From: Wolfiporia cocos
Taxonomy: Eukaryota > Basidiomycota > Agaricomycetes > Polyporales > Phaeolaceae
DNA length: 64,000 nt
Assembly: GCA_029448655.1 (NCBI GenBank)
Contig: JACCLO010000006.1
Location: forward strand, 868,001-932,000
Direction of reading: 5' to 3'
Under the pieces are notes generated by a model. It made no database searches and was not told the DNA's origin. It worked only from the letters and a program-made list of their open reading frames with translations. The position numbers were made by a program, and so were the translations under genes. This document shows, one piece after another, positions 1-12,299 of the stretch (positions are counted from its first letter, which is position 1; every line of letters starts with the position of its first letter).

Positions 1-1627
1 GTTTCCTGCCGACAGGAACGAACGCGGGGGAATATATCAGCTAGGGCTGCCAAATCGTCAAAATAGAACGCACCTCAAGCTGGGTCTTTGTTATTAGTTC
101 CCCGTCCACGAAGACACGCACAGGCCCAGAGAGGAGCTGGAATGAGCTTGTGTTCGTCGCGGTGCACTCGACGAACGCCGCAGCGCGCACACGAGGGACG
201 CACACCCACTTGAACTCCGCTTTAAGTGTGAGCACCGCGACAGAGAGCGTGTGCACCGTGCGATCGCCCGGGATGCTCACGGGGCCTGGCACGTCGATGC
301 GGAAGCGCGCCTTCGCAGCGCTCTCACGCACTACAGTGCTCGTATCTCCTGAATCCTCAGCGTCCGCATCAGGCTCGAAGCCCGCATCGCTGTCCTGCCT
401 GACAACAGATGCGGGAAGTGGCATGGCGCCAGGCGGCACTGGCAGGCGTGGCGACGATGCTTCCGAATGTAGACGAGCATGTTCTTGCACCACCGCTGGC
501 CGCACTGCCCAGCTGCGATGCAGCGGCTCCTCAACCTCTACTGCTTCAGGCGGGCTGATTGATTGTTCCATTGCTCTTAAGGCCGTCCTCGCGCTGAAAG
601 CCCCGTGAGCTCGGGGAAGCTGGGCGGCCTGTGGAGGCGACCCCCGTGCAGCATACCGCACGGCAGAAGGAGGCGGGGGAAGCGGGGCAGATGGAACAAC
701 TGGTACCTGCCTCACCCTGATCTTTCGTGGCTTGAGCTCTGGGATCGTCGAGTTCTGTGCGGAGGGTGACGCTCGGAACGAACGAGTGCGGTTTCGTTCC
801 AGTCTTCGCCCGTGCCCTGCGTGACTCGAGCGTTGTAGTGAAGTGTGACCTCGCCCGCGGGTCTGCCATCAACAGTCACGGCCCGCATCTCGTAGATCGG
901 CTCCCAGAATACGTTCGAGACCACTATACACATTGGTCACATCGGAGTCCCAATTGATGTCACATGAAAACGCACTATACTTCAGCGTGAACTCAACAGA
1001 CTGGTCCTGCGCCGCTGAGAACAACATAGTGACCACCCCGCCAGTCCCGCCAGAGCGTGGCGGCACAGTGGCATCACGTATAGTCTCGTCAATGCCAGCA
1101 ATCTCTCGCTCAACATCTCGGATGGCCGCCGCACTGGCGCGCCGTCCATCGACAAATGCGTCAAAAAAGGCTACCGCATCGGCCGGCGTCTCGTGCTCTC
1201 TCGTGATCGATTTTGCGTAGCTGATCAGGAGTTGCTGTCCTTCAGCACGCAGAGCCTTTTCATCCTCCAGAGCACGCTTCCGCGCCTTCAGCTGACGAAC
1301 TGTCTCTGATTCACTGTCGTTGGCCTGCGCTTGTGCCTTTACTGTGCACTGCGTGTCGAGGACTTGGGCAGCACCGTTAATGTTCGAAACATGAACGCTG
1401 TCAACATCAATGTGGCGGGACAGGTGCGTAACCTCCACCGTGTTCCGTCCAGCCTACGATACGCGATGAGCCAATCGTGAATGTCAGCAATAGGCGAAAC
1501 TTACTTTGAGAGCGATCTGGAACGTCCTCGTGACCTGCGCCATGGAGGAGGAATACGGATGTGCCGTCATGTACAGGCTGACCGACTTTGTCGGGTGGTG
1601 AGACGCGTTCAAGGTACTCAGGTGCAT
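1..1627 (-). CDS. DUF4140/DUF4139 (mucoidy-inhibitor-like) protein, partial, with apparent frameshift
   Basis: Exons read by eye on the minus strand: 1627-1505 (ATG, start MHLSTLNASHH), 1453-976, 923-74, and a last exon entering at 5 and leaving the window; the introns have GTAAGT, GTGCGT and GTGCGT donors. Exon 1 plus early exon 2 give a DUF4140-like N-terminus (KSVSLYMTAHPYSSSMAQVT, then AGRNTVEVTHLSRHIDVDSV). Exon 2 then has a charged, probably coiled-coil stretch. Exon 3 holds the DUF4139 signature: VFWEPIYEMRA, HYNARVTQGTGEDWNE, later RFRIDVPGPVSIPGDRTVH and LLSGPVRVFVDGEL. The frame shifts by one base near 765-780: the frame reading GEDWNETALV stops at 712, while the next frame supplies TIPELKPRKIRV and the rest. 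So this is a recently broken gene or a sequence error. The biochemical role of the family is not established. The family match is strong, the exon ends moderate. Confidence 0.68.
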
Positions 1628-4600
1628 GCTGGGCGGTGGACAGTGGGCAAGATACGAGATGGCCTGAACTGCTGTGTCTGCAGGCGTTATAACCTGGCCG
1701 GGGAGGGCCTCGTAAGCCAGCCTAGAGCTCTGAGTCAGGTTAGTGCAGCTCTGAGTCAGGTTAGTGCAGTGGTCCGCGGCGGGGCCGTAGACCTAATACA
1801 CGCTGTCGAGAACTGATGCCATCATCAATCCAAATAGCAACCCAGTCGAGCGAGCTGCAAAATCCGATTCGCTCCTCTGTCTCAGCTAGGCAGCGTATAC
1901 ATAGTAGGCAGCCTGCTGCAGAACTTGAGGTCCCAGTCATCGCTTGCGCGCACATATCCGAGCAAAGGAGCGTATGATCAAAACCACACGGTCAAGTGTC
2001 ACATAAAGTAGCAGTAGATATCACGCCAACATGTGACCATAATATGTCGCGTTGATAGCGCCGAAATAGGTCCCTGCGGGGCCTACTGTCGACCTGCTCC
2101 CATAGGTAGCCATACAAGCCTCTCGTTACTCTCTACTCTTCGATTCAACAATAGCTGTTAACTCTGAATCAGATCTAGATCTAGATCTAATGTGCCACAC
2201 CCCGCCCGCGGTACGCCACAGTGATCGTGATCGCGGTTGCTGATCTCGGCAATCCCACAAGTCGACCACCCACTGCCACTGCCAGGGAGTTCAGCGGCAG
2301 GGCCGCCAAATTTATGCGGTGTCTCCACGATATGTTACACCCCTTCCAAGCCAAACCTACGCTAAAATACACACCGCCAGCAGGCCTCTACGCGACCTTA
2401 CGCCATATCCTCGGCGCACTTTTCGCGCAAACGTGTTCCCCCTGAGGCCTATCGGTTCACGGAGCTGCTCACGACATGCAGCGGGTGCAGGGACGAGCTA
2501 GATCCAAGTCGGGCTCTCTTCAATAAGACCTATCTAAATGTTGAACAGGACGTGCCTGATGATGTCCGCGAGACTATGTATCACAAGGGAGCAAGGACTG
2601 TACCGTATCGGAAGCATGGACGGAATTGCGATCAAGAACTTGGCTGTTTCTGATAAATGTACGGATTCAAACCAAAGTTACGGCATGGGGGGGGGGACTT
2701 TTTCAGAGGCGCAAACGTTTCTGCGGGCGATATTCATCCCTCGTAAGACAATGCGAGTAAAATAGCTATGCTGCATACAACTCTCCGATCTGCTATTTGT
2801 CTGCAGATGCGTGACACACCATCGATTATGGGAGTCTAATGCTCAAATGTGTATAGCTGACTGTTCTGAAATTTCATCTTCCCGCGTGATGTTGTCGTAT
2901 TAACTAAGTAATCAGATGATGTGCAGCTGGCGCTGTGCACGATCATGCTGCAAGTGATATAGCCGTCCAAAATACAGTCCGTATATGTGATTGGACGAAG
3001 GTGCTGCGAAAGCTACAACAAGTACGAGCGCACTGGGATCGCTAGCTCGGAGTAGCAGGCTGAGTGTTAAATAATAAATCACAGTTCAGCAATGAGCTGT
3101 ACGGTACCAACGGGCGCCGGCACAAGTGATCCATTGAGCTAGCTGAGACGTCTGGAGGTTACCCAACACGATGGAGTAAGTGGCTTATGACAGTGCACTC
3201 GTGCATCGGAAGATATCACGCCACAATGTACGTATATTGAGCAGACAATGTATGATAGTTCACGCAGCGCAAAACACGCGCTATAACGCAGTGAGAAACG
3301 CGATGAGTTTCAGCAATGACAAGGACTCACTCAACCTCTGGTCATTTATGCCTGTCTTGTTCATATTCAAGGCCTGATATTAATCGTAAAAGTGCAATCG
3401 TGCAGTCCTGTGACAAGCTGTACAAATTTCATGATAATGCGCTCCCCACAACAGGTTCAAGTCCAGTAACCCCATTGATCAGAGATGACGCGGCCTTGAT
3501 ACCTCTCGACGCTGATGAGGTCACAGAAAGGGTGGATCGGTGTGTTTGCTGAAAGGCATGCTAGGATCGAGATGCGTTTGGTACGGGCGACAGTGTAGGC
3601 TGGAGAACGACGACGCAAAGCGACAGCAAGGCGACGGATACTGAGGAGGGCCCTAGCTCGTGGATAGTGCGCGACCCTGCGCGCTGTGCTGTATGCGGAA
3701 AACAATGACAACAGCCATCAGGAACGTGTTCAGCACAGCCTGGCGGCGCAAAGTCGTCGTCTATCGTCTGAACGGACGAGCGGAATGCATGATCGTGGTT
3801 TCAGCACCAGCCGTTCATACGTCGGGGAATGCACACCATCAGTCCGCGAGATGGATGCGTTGTGGCGGCAGCCAGGAGTGCGCGCGGAATATATAGTAGG
3901 AGGCGATGCATTCGATCGATGATCGATGATCGAACAACTGTCCATCCGGCAAGCGTCGACCTATATATATCCACGCGCTTGCTCTGACCTTCAACACAGC
4001 AAGACGGATGCCCTATGCTCCACAACATCGATCATAATTATGAATCCAGAGCTTCGCGCTCGACGACCAGACGAAGCAGCTCATTCCACAGATAATCTGG
4101 CCATGAGCGCATCGGCACCTCTTATCTCATACCCGCCACAAACCGTGCACCCAAGCTATCTGTATCATTGCTGAAGCATGAGCTGAAACTTGCAGTATTT
4201 ACTGACAAATTTGACCCCACATGCGTGTAGTGAGTGCTCGCTGTGAGTTAGGAGAATTTCCGGCCACTGAGCTACATATCTCCCAGCGCACACCGCTCGC
4301 CTGAGAGGGGAGCCCAAGACATGACCACGACCGCAAAATCACCTCTGTCCAAATACATCTCATTGGCTCCGCATACCAGCTCATGGACCACAGTGAGCGG
4401 GCAGTTCCCAGGAGACATTCCAAACATTGATGATGTCCCATTCAGCATTGAGACCGATGCTCTGCCAAGGAGGTACATCACACATCCACTCAAGCATCCT
4501 GTCCTGACCGTCGGCGCCCGCCCGCAAGTGCACATTGTGTCTCAGCTATGCCGGATCTCCAACTGTGTGGCGCGCGCCTGCGCGCCTGATAGAGACGCCG

Positions 4601-4837
4601 ATGTGCGGATTGCTCGCGAGTGGCTGCGCCTCGCGCCACAACGAGTGATACGACTAAGACGCGTCTAATATGCATCGTCATGTGCAGCGTGTACGACGCG
4701 ATGCGCGTCGGAGCATGGGACACACGAGGTGTCCGTGCTCGTGCGCGAGGCGCGCTTGTGAGTGTTCTCGAGCAAATCGTCAATACCAAACGAAATCCTT
4801 GCCTAATAGCGTTTTTTACGACAGTCAGAATTGCGTG
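1628..4837. other. non-genic stretch, nothing recognised
   Basis: I find no ORF with recognisable protein family features. Short overlapping ORFs on both strands have no consistent frame. It holds a short (AGATCT)n-type run at 2171-2188 and an isolated B-box-like GGTTCAAGTCC near 3453 without any A box or acceptor stem. Confidence 0.5.
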
Positions 4838-5180
4838 GGGATATATCAGCCAGGGCTGCGACGTAGGATGCACTTGAAGCCGAGTATTTGTTACTACCTC
4901 CACAAAAACGCGCATAGACCCGGAGAGGAGCTCAAGTGAGCTTGTGTTCATTGCGGTGCACTTGACAAACGCTGCAGCGTGCGCGCCAGGCATATATATT
5001 GTACCCAATTTAATCCCGCTCCGAGCGTGTGCGCGGTGCTGTCGCTTGGGATACTCACGGGCCTAGAACACTGATGCACCATAAACGCGGCTTCGTGGCG
5101 CTCTCACGCACCATTGCGCTCGGGTCGCCTGTCCTTTAGCGGATGCGTCAAGTTCAGGCACTGCATCGCTGTCCGTATAT
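4838..5180 (-). pseudogene. decayed duplicate of the DUF4139 gene 3' part
   Basis: This stretch aligns by eye with 26-390 of the DUF4139 gene: shared runs include the region around ATATATCAGC(C/T)AGGGCTGC, GAGGAGCT, GAGCTTGTGTTC and CTCTCACGCAC. On the minus strand it still translates to AAAFVKCTAMNTSSLELLSG against AAAFVECTATNTSSFQLLSG in the parent. The stretch equivalent to the last intron of the parent (after LQV/LEV) is present, so it arose by DNA duplication, not retroposition. Frames are disrupted upstream and similarity fades beyond about 5180. No function is expected. Confidence 0.62.
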
Positions 5181-7308
5181 ACAAGAGGGAGATTCCATCG
5201 CACGATCGTGACGGTGGCGGCGGCGGAGCAGTTCCTCGTATAGACGTGCCTCTGCTTGTGCCGGCGTTACCTGGCTGATCCGAGATGGCTTGTTGTCTTA
5301 GGCGTACCGTCTACGGGTACACTGGCTCCGATACCTCTCATGGAATGACGCTTGATTTGGAGCAGGCTGAGTGGCTCGCTGAGAAACATTTCCAACAAAA
5401 CACCTCCTTGATGAGGCGCAGGCTGACCAAATATACTAAATGCTGGCTGAATGACACTTGCTTCATTACGATCTTTCGCGGTTGTATCTGTAGTGTCAGA
5501 TGCACAGACGTATATAATCTGCGGATGTAACTTACGGATGACACTTGGATCGCGGCTCGGAGATGGTGACAGAACAACACAAACAGTTGATGCTATATTT
5601 AATAATTCTTAGGCTTGTAATGCTTTAAGGCCTCATGCGCATGCCCGAGTGGTCAAAGTTGCTGCTTTCTGCCTCCGTTGTTCTGGCGCAATGTAGCATT
5701 TACTTCATACTGGTGGTTATTTATTTGTTGGGACGCATTTGGCGAACTAAGATGCATCTGTTGCGCACGTGGGTTATATGACTAGTACGCTACGAGATTT
5801 GAATGCATCTGCGAGTACTCTGCAAGATGAAAGATCTAAGACGCATATGAATATAAGGCCAGATTACACAAATCCCAATTAGATACAAGTCCTCCAATTG
5901 AATGCGGCTTGGCCTAACGGCCCATCATTGAGATCGTTCTGCGCATTGTCTGCTCGCAATGTCCTAGCCGCGCATACCGTTAATTGTTTCTGCCGAATTA
6001 TGCATAAGAGACAACGGACGTATATCATCTGTATCATCGATTTGGAGATCTCTTCGGCAAGTTTCGGTTTCGCAAACGTGTAATAGTGAGGATTCTGGGA
6101 CGAATCTCAATCTCTCGCCCGAATCTGGCGCGACCAAGCAGAATACCCTGATCACTAATGACACATAACGTCAGTTAAGCAATCATGGCGAGAATAGCAC
6201 ATATCGTACCCCGAGAGTTGGCATTCTGCCCTTTTGGCGCAATGGTTATTGCATTACGGCTGAAGCATCGTATTGGGTCCACGACAGCGCGTGATAGATT
6301 GTGACCCGAACTGACCTTCAATAATGGTTATGCCTGCAGAATCACCGTGATCAAATCAGCAAAAAAATACAAGAGCCACGATGACATCGGCACTCGTGGG
6401 CGCAAGGTGTGCCAAGGCGTGTGATGCTCGCGGACCGCGGTTGATCTCAGCGCATCAGCTTTCCTAGACCCAACCCCACGCAGTCCGCCGGAGCTGATCA
6501 CAGCGGCGCGCGGGCCCGCAACATTGGGCCACAGCGGAAGATAGTACGCCATATAAACACCGTTCTCGAGTAGGCATTAGTATCGCCACGTGGTGTGATC
6601 GTTCCCGTGCGCACAACGGCCTCCTCCTCACCGGTAGCGGCTGAAATTGAGCAAGAAATCCTCTGTGAGGCATTATCGTCGTTGATTGTTGCGATCTGTA
6701 GCACTTATGAAGCAACTAATTGGCTCTGTGAGACTTGGCCAGTAAGATGCTTGCCACTCCGTGATGACGGAGGACAGGATTGATTGCTCAATTACAGGGT
6801 TTAGCTGAATATGTGCATGTTGGAAATCATGAAGCTGCAAGCGACAGCGATAGTGAAACTGAGACAAATCGTGGTCGACTCATTGGAGACTTAGCTTCAC
6901 CGTCAGATTCATCGGCGCTTCACAATTGTAGAATGTCAAACGGCGGTCGCAATTCCCACGATCAATCCACATATTCTTTCCCACGCAGCTTACGATCGTC
7001 ATTATTTATTCAAATCCTGGAATCGTGTCTTCAGGCCTTCAGGGCCTTCAGGCTCCTGTCACCATCGCAAACTTCTGTAAGCGTTACCAAACACCACGGT
7101 TGAAGAGGTTATATTCGTAGCTCACGAACAGTGAGATCTTGAGACTCATCACTTCGTCACCAGTCTGGCATCTCTGCCTGCTGGGCGCTGCGCGCATCCG
7201 ACTTCGACACGTCATTGCACGTTGCTCGAGCCACGCGACTTGTGTGATTGAACGCGATTGACATAAATATTGAACTTCACTGGGGTTCTGTGCATTCATT
7301 GCACAGCC
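5181..7308. other. non-genic stretch before the SARAF-like gene
   Basis: Only short ORFs without family resemblance. A Leu/Ser-tRNA-like D-arm string (CCCGAGTGGTCAAAG, about 5645) lacks a B box and acceptor stem. An upstream exon encoding a signal peptide for the SARAF-like gene would be expected near the 3' end of this stretch, but I could not identify one. Confidence 0.4.
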
Positions 7309-8388
7309 ATGTCGAGGACTGCGTTATCTCGGATACGAGCCCTTACGTTCTACAAGGACAGCCTCACAAAATCGCGGAGAGGAGACCCCGTGCCACAGCT
7401 CGAGTGTGTCGGGAAGCCATGCAGGCTATATCAGCCGGAGGTGGTGAGATGCACCAATATTGGTGGTGAAGGGGTCGACGTCGACTGGAAGGTATGTGCT
7501 TGCGCTGATCTTGACGGACATGCAATCATAGAAGTGCTGCTCAGTGTGAAGCGGACCTCCCAGAGTCGCTGCGCTTTGGCAAGGTTGAGGTCTCGTGCGA
7601 AGGTTGGGACGGTCCTGGGGACCCATACGTCCTGAAAGGTACGTTCGCAGATGTTCACCAAGACATGTCGTAGCTAACAGAGAGAATCAAGGATCATGCG
7701 CGCTTCAATATCGACTTGTGCAGGTCCCCGATTCATTGCGAAGGCTAGACGAGCCTCGCTTCCGCTCACGTCTATCAGGCTGGTTTGACGGTGAGCTTTT
7801 CCGTCTTTCCAAGTAAATCCTCGCCTGACATTCAGGCATCCTGGTAAAGCTGCATATGAGAATCCCTCTGCTGTCATCTTCACGCTCATCTGGCTGGCCT
7901 GCCTCTTATTCATCGCTTACCGTTTCTTAAAATCATGCTTCTCTAGCCGGTCGGGATCAGCTAGCTCCTCGTTATCAAGACCACGGCCGTCAGGTGGTGG
8001 CTCCGGGTCGAATTGGTTCTCTAGTAATCACCGCCCTGGCTACTCCGATCCGCCACCGCCATACACCAAATATCCAACCTCGTCCACAGGTGCGCCTAGA
8101 GCAGGCTGGCGACCTGGTTTCTGGTCGGGCGCCGCGCTCGGGGGCATTGGCACGTATCTCCTCAATCGCAATCAGCGGGAACGAGAGCGTGCGCGACCCG
8201 CCACTGCGGCCTACGACTGGGAGCAGGAGCGGGTATTCCGCCCATCTTCGCCATCGAGTAGATCCTCAGGCTGGGGGTTCGGATCTGGGCAGCGGTCTGG
8301 ATTCAGGTCAGAAGACCGAGGAGAAGGGTCGTCCAATTTGGGTTCTATGAGACGAAGCACGGGAATTGGAGGTTCGAATGTGAGATGA
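7309..8388 (+). CDS. SARAF/TMEM66-like (DUF1183) ER membrane protein
   Basis: SARAF proteins sit in the ER membrane and damp store-operated calcium entry in animals; fungal members are less studied. Exons by eye: 7309-7491, 7545-7638, 7692-7790, 7850-8388. The luminal domain is clear: RIRALTFYKDSL, VPQLECVGKPCRLYQPEVVR, then WKCEADLP, RFGKVEVSCEGWDGPGDPYV, then LKGSCALQYRL, all spaced as in family members with the Cys residues kept. A single membrane span follows (AVIFTLIWLACLLFIAYRFL), then a Ser/Gly/Pro-rich cytosolic tail with PGYSDPPPPYTKYP and PGFWSGAALGGIGTYLL, both typical. The third acceptor (TAAAG, 7849) is weaker than a CAG at 7835 but is the one that keeps frame. The ATG at 7309 gives no good signal peptide, so the true start is probably in an unseen upstream exon. 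Confidence 0.82.
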
Positions 8389-8692
8389 AATATTGGGGTG
8401 AAGAATGAAAGCCATAACGTCAGATCTAGAAGCTGTGTTAATTTATTTACACGACTATGTAACATGAGGTGCTGGCAACGCTATTGCTGCAAACGGAGCG
8501 CTCGAACACGAGCGCCTCGGTGAGCGCTTGATCGATGCGCCACACACGTGGATGACGCGTCTTTCTCAAGCGCCGACGCTTGACTAACATCGGGCGTCTC
8601 CTGTCCTGACAGGTCGACCTCGAGCGCAACTTGCGCTAGATAGTCTGGTCTCAAGTCATGAGCATTGCAGGGTGCATCAGGTTTGTCGCGCA
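8389..8692. other. intergenic/5' region of the OPT gene
   Basis: About 300 bp between the SARAF-like stop and the first OPT ATG. No convincing ORF; minus-strand ORFs here overlap the OPT start and resemble nothing known. Confidence 0.4.
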
Positions 8693-11362
8693 ATGAGAGA
8701 TCATGATGTACGCAACACTGACAGAAGTAGGCGTTTGCGGAGGCAGGCTCGCCACGGCGCGGACAAGCTGGATGGCGGACAACAGGAATTCACGGTGAGT
8801 ACACATCTAGAGCAATCGCTGTGCGATACTATATTGAACATTAATTTGATGCTCTTTCTTTGGGAAGCTGAGGGTGGCATTGAGTGGGCTGCTGATTGGA
8901 TGTCTGTTATGTTTCACGAACCTCTATTTCGGTCTTCAGACCGGCTGGATCAGCATGTACGTAGAACGTCAATAGCATTACCCTCGCTCTAAGTATTGTG
9001 TGCCAGGATGTCTCTCCAATCAGCTCTTATTGGATTCTTGCTCTCCAAATTCTTCCCGACGCCCATTAGTCCACAGGAAAATGTGGTCTTGCAGACAATC
9101 GCAGTGGCAACAGGCACTGTACGTCGAATCAATTATGTGTGCATCTTTGTTTGCAGGACATCCTCAAGATCGCACGGATAGATGCCACTGGCGGCCGGAT
9201 TCGTCGGTATTCTCCCCGCACTCGGCCTGCTAGACGAAGAGCGGGACGGGACCGCTCCGCTCCAGCTATCATGGTGGGGTGCAATAGGCTGGTCGTGTGC
9301 CGTAGCCTTCTTCGGGTGACATGATTCGCCAATTAACATGGAGGCATACCATGCTCAACAGCAACTTTCTAGGGTATTTCTATCTCCGCCAATACGGAAG
9401 CAAGTGGTACGCATATCGCGTACAATCTGTACGGGATCGATGCTGATTAAGAATGATTATATGCAGATTATAGAAGAGCAACTTGCTTTCCCGTCAGGAA
9501 CGGCCACTGCGCAGTTGATCTCCGTTCTTCACCAAATCCCTCCGCCTGATACCACCATCCGCCGGCGGCATGGGTACCATGAATTAGACACCGATGAAGT
9601 CGAAGACATTCCAGCACCTGAATTCGCCGCTGAACACGTCGGCCTGGCCGATGTGCGCGAGCCCGTAGTTGCAACGCAGGAGAGCTGGGGCGCTCTCATA
9701 TGGAGTTTCGCGGTGTCCGGAGCGATGACTGTGAGTCTGTCTGTATCTGACTTGTAGTGTGATGGCTGACTGGCTACCGTAGCTTGCAGCTTACTTCTTC
9801 CCCGTCATTTTCTCTATTCCGCTATTCGGGAACTACCTCGCCAGTGACTGGCTTTGGACATTCACTCCCAGTCTGTCCTATATAGGACAAGGTACGATCC
9901 TCAACAACAATATGTCGTCATCATTGCGAAACATTTACCGTGAACAGGTATTATTATGGGATTCCCGACAACCCTCAGTATGAATCTCGTATGACTGATC
10001 GCCTGTTCTCTTGGATGAAAGTATACTAACATTTGACAGGGCATGCTTGTGGGTTGGGCGATTCTCTCCCCGCTGGCGAAACACTCGGGCTGGGCGCCCG
10101 GTCCGGTCGGTGACATGACGACTGGGTCGCGCGGCTGGATATTGTGGATATCCCTCGCGATCATGTGTGCAGACAGCCTGGTGTCGCTCGTCCCCGTCGT
10201 CGCGGAAGTGTTCTACGCCAAGGTCTGGCGCCGTGCCGTCAGTCTGCGAGACGGAGAACCGAGCGAAACGCGACTTGAGATAGAGGATAAAGAAGTGGAG
10301 ACACCGGACAGGCTCGTGCCGATGCGCTGGGTAGGGTGGGGCCTCGCAGCCAGCGTCATCGGCGGAACGCTGCTCGTATGGCTTGTTTTTGGAGACGAAG
10401 GGATAAAGCCGTGGGCAACGCTCATTGGTTTCCTTATGGGCGGACTGTTGAGCATACTTGGGTCCGTTTACGTCTCTCCCATGATTCTGCGGCGCTGATG
10501 AGGACTTGGCGGACAATAGCGTCCGAGCACTTGGAGAGACAGACCTGAATCCTGTAAGCGGGCTGGGAAAGATCAGCCAATTGTTTTTTGCGTGGATTCA
10601 GCCCGGAAACATCGTGGCGAATATCATTGCCGGTGGTGTTGCAGAGGCTGGGGCTCAGCAGTAAGGGTTCTGAACGATGTGGACTAACATCCACTCAATG
10701 AACTCGTTTCTAGGGCGGGTGACCTGATGCAGGATCTGAAGACCGGACACCTCATCCATGCGTCTCCTCGCGCACAGTTCTTTGGCCAGCTCATCGGTTC
10801 CCTTCTGTCAATCCTCGTTACTACTACTGCATATACGTTGTATAATCGCGCGTATCAAATTCCCGGGCCGTCCTTCCCCGCTCCGACCGCATACGTCTGG
10901 CTTGGTCTTGCGCGACTTCTTCGTACGTGTTGAGGCAACTTTCTATTGACTATAGACTCACTCTCTGATTGCGCAGGCGATGGCGAATTGCCGCCGAAGA
11001 GTGGAGAATTCATGATCGCTTTTGCCATCCTCTTCGCAGTAGTCGCCGCCTGCAAAGCATACGTCCAGCGCCGTGGCGGCAGATACGCAAAATGGATACC
11101 CTCCGGCGTCGCCTTCGCCATTGGCTTCCTGAATACACCATCGTTTTCGCTCGCGCGACTGATAGGGGGAATCATCGAACATTTGTATTATACGCGTGTG
11201 GGAAGGGAGCGCGGCGGGATCCGTCTGATCATCATCGCCAGCGGGTTCGTGCTCGGAGAGGGCGTGGTGAGCGTGATCTCGCTTGTCCTGCGGACATGGG
11301 GAATCGGCGCTGCGAGCTGCTGGGGTTGTGGGCATGGCATGTGTGGCGGTTGCCCGGCATGA
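8693..11362 (+). CDS. OPT-family transporter, YGL114W-like clade
   Basis: A proton-coupled oligopeptide/metal-chelate type membrane transporter (OPT, PF03169). I draw 12 exons: 8693-8794, 8868-8956, 9007-9118, 9182-9315, 9373-9406, 9467-9730, 9783-9891, 9948-9988, 10040-10461, 10520-10660, 10714-10922, 10977-11362. They sum to 2043 nt (680 aa), close to family length, and all phases agree. Diagnostic stretches: EFTLRVALSGLL, LLCFTNLYFGLQTGWISMMS, VFLSPPIRKQ, EEQLAFPSGTATAQLISVLH, GMLVGWAILSPLAK, RALGETDLNPVSGLGKISQL, AGDLMQDLKTGH, PSGVAFAIGFLNTPSFSLAR and a Cys-rich C-terminus (SCWGCGHGMCGGCPA). The intron at 9989-10039 carries a TACTAAC branch site. Substrate cannot be told from sequence. 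The gene looks intact. Confidence 0.88.
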
Positions 11363-11784
11363 TGCATAGTGCATTACTACTTTCTCGCCTCGTGCCATTG
11401 TGCAGTGTTCAGGCCCAGAGCGTAGACGGAACGCAAATTTTGTGTCTGTACCGAGCATGAGCATGATACTCATTCTGATAGAGAAGTCCAACTGATCGCA
11501 GATTCTGAGTTCGTCGATATATATACAGCAGCTATATGGACCATAGCGTATTAGCGGCGAAAACATGGCGGCAACGCAGACACGTTCGGGCGAACCAAGC
11601 TGTTCAACTCGCGCTACTCAGGCCTTACCTGGCAAAGCAGGGCAGTGTACGAGGTAAAGTTGCAATGTTAGACTCGAACAGACAGCATTCACGAAAGATT
11701 AGATGATACTTCTCGGGGCCATGTCACATTACGACTGTAGTAAAGAACTGGCTCAAAGCCGTTTCTGGACATCTGGCAGATCTC

Positions 11785-11900
11785 CACGAGATATAAGTGG
11801 CAAAGCTCGATATACCCGGGTCTCAAGATCTCACCGCGCCGCCCGTCCCGCATGTTCCTTGTCGTACTGACCAGTGACGAGTGGCAAAGTCCTATATGCC
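11785..11900 (+). repeat. short sequence shared with 43,077-43,180
   Basis: GATATAAGTGGCAAAGCTCG, ATATACCCGGGTC and CCCGCATGTTCCTTGTCG recur in the same order at 43,077-43,180, downstream of the lyase-M20 gene. The second copy reads as a hydrophobic peptide (FRMFLVALTSGVVLYAFM) and this one does not. It may be a fragment of a small exon or an uncharacterised dispersed repeat. Confidence 0.5.
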
Positions 11901-12003
11901 ACTCACATCGGCAAAACGCGAACTCTCATATCTAGTCCGCTAACTATTGCAAATAGCAGCTCGGTAGATATCCGTAGATACGAGCAGATACTATGCATGG
12001 GGT

Positions 12004-12215
12004 ACTTGCAGGATCAACGAGGACCGAAATATATTTTGTAGGATAAATGAGGACCGAAATACTATTTTCAGGATCAATGAGGACCGGGATGTTAGTTGCA
12101 GGATCAAAGAGGACCGAGGTAATATTTGCAGGACCAAACAGGATGGATCTATTATTTTCAGGATTAACAAGGACGAATATCAATTGCAGGATCAACACAG
12201 ATGGATATATCAATA
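12004..12215 (+). repeat. minisatellite, about 7 units of roughly 30 bp
   Basis: Imperfect tandem units built on the pattern GCAGGATCAANGAGGACCGA followed by an AT-rich spacer. Units start near 12007, 12037, 12068, 12098, 12128, 12159 and 12185; the last two are more diverged. An ORF runs through it on each strand, but this is repeat-driven. Confidence 0.8.
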
Positions 12216-12299
12216 ACCGGAACACATCCATGTGCGGAGTGGCATCTGGGCGTGATGTGGCTCCCATCCGATTTAGTAAGTCCCTTACTTGATCGGGCA

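Noticed and set aside
3440..3470. B-box-like GGTTCAAGTCC
   Set aside because: No A box at a usable distance and no acceptor stem, so not a tRNA gene.
5640..5710. tRNA-Ser/Leu-like string CCCGAGTGGTCAAAG
   Set aside because: No B box, no acceptor or anticodon stem follows.
12047..12292. Plus and minus ORFs across the 12-kb minisatellite
   Set aside because: Repeat-driven open frames (GSMRTGML type), no homology.
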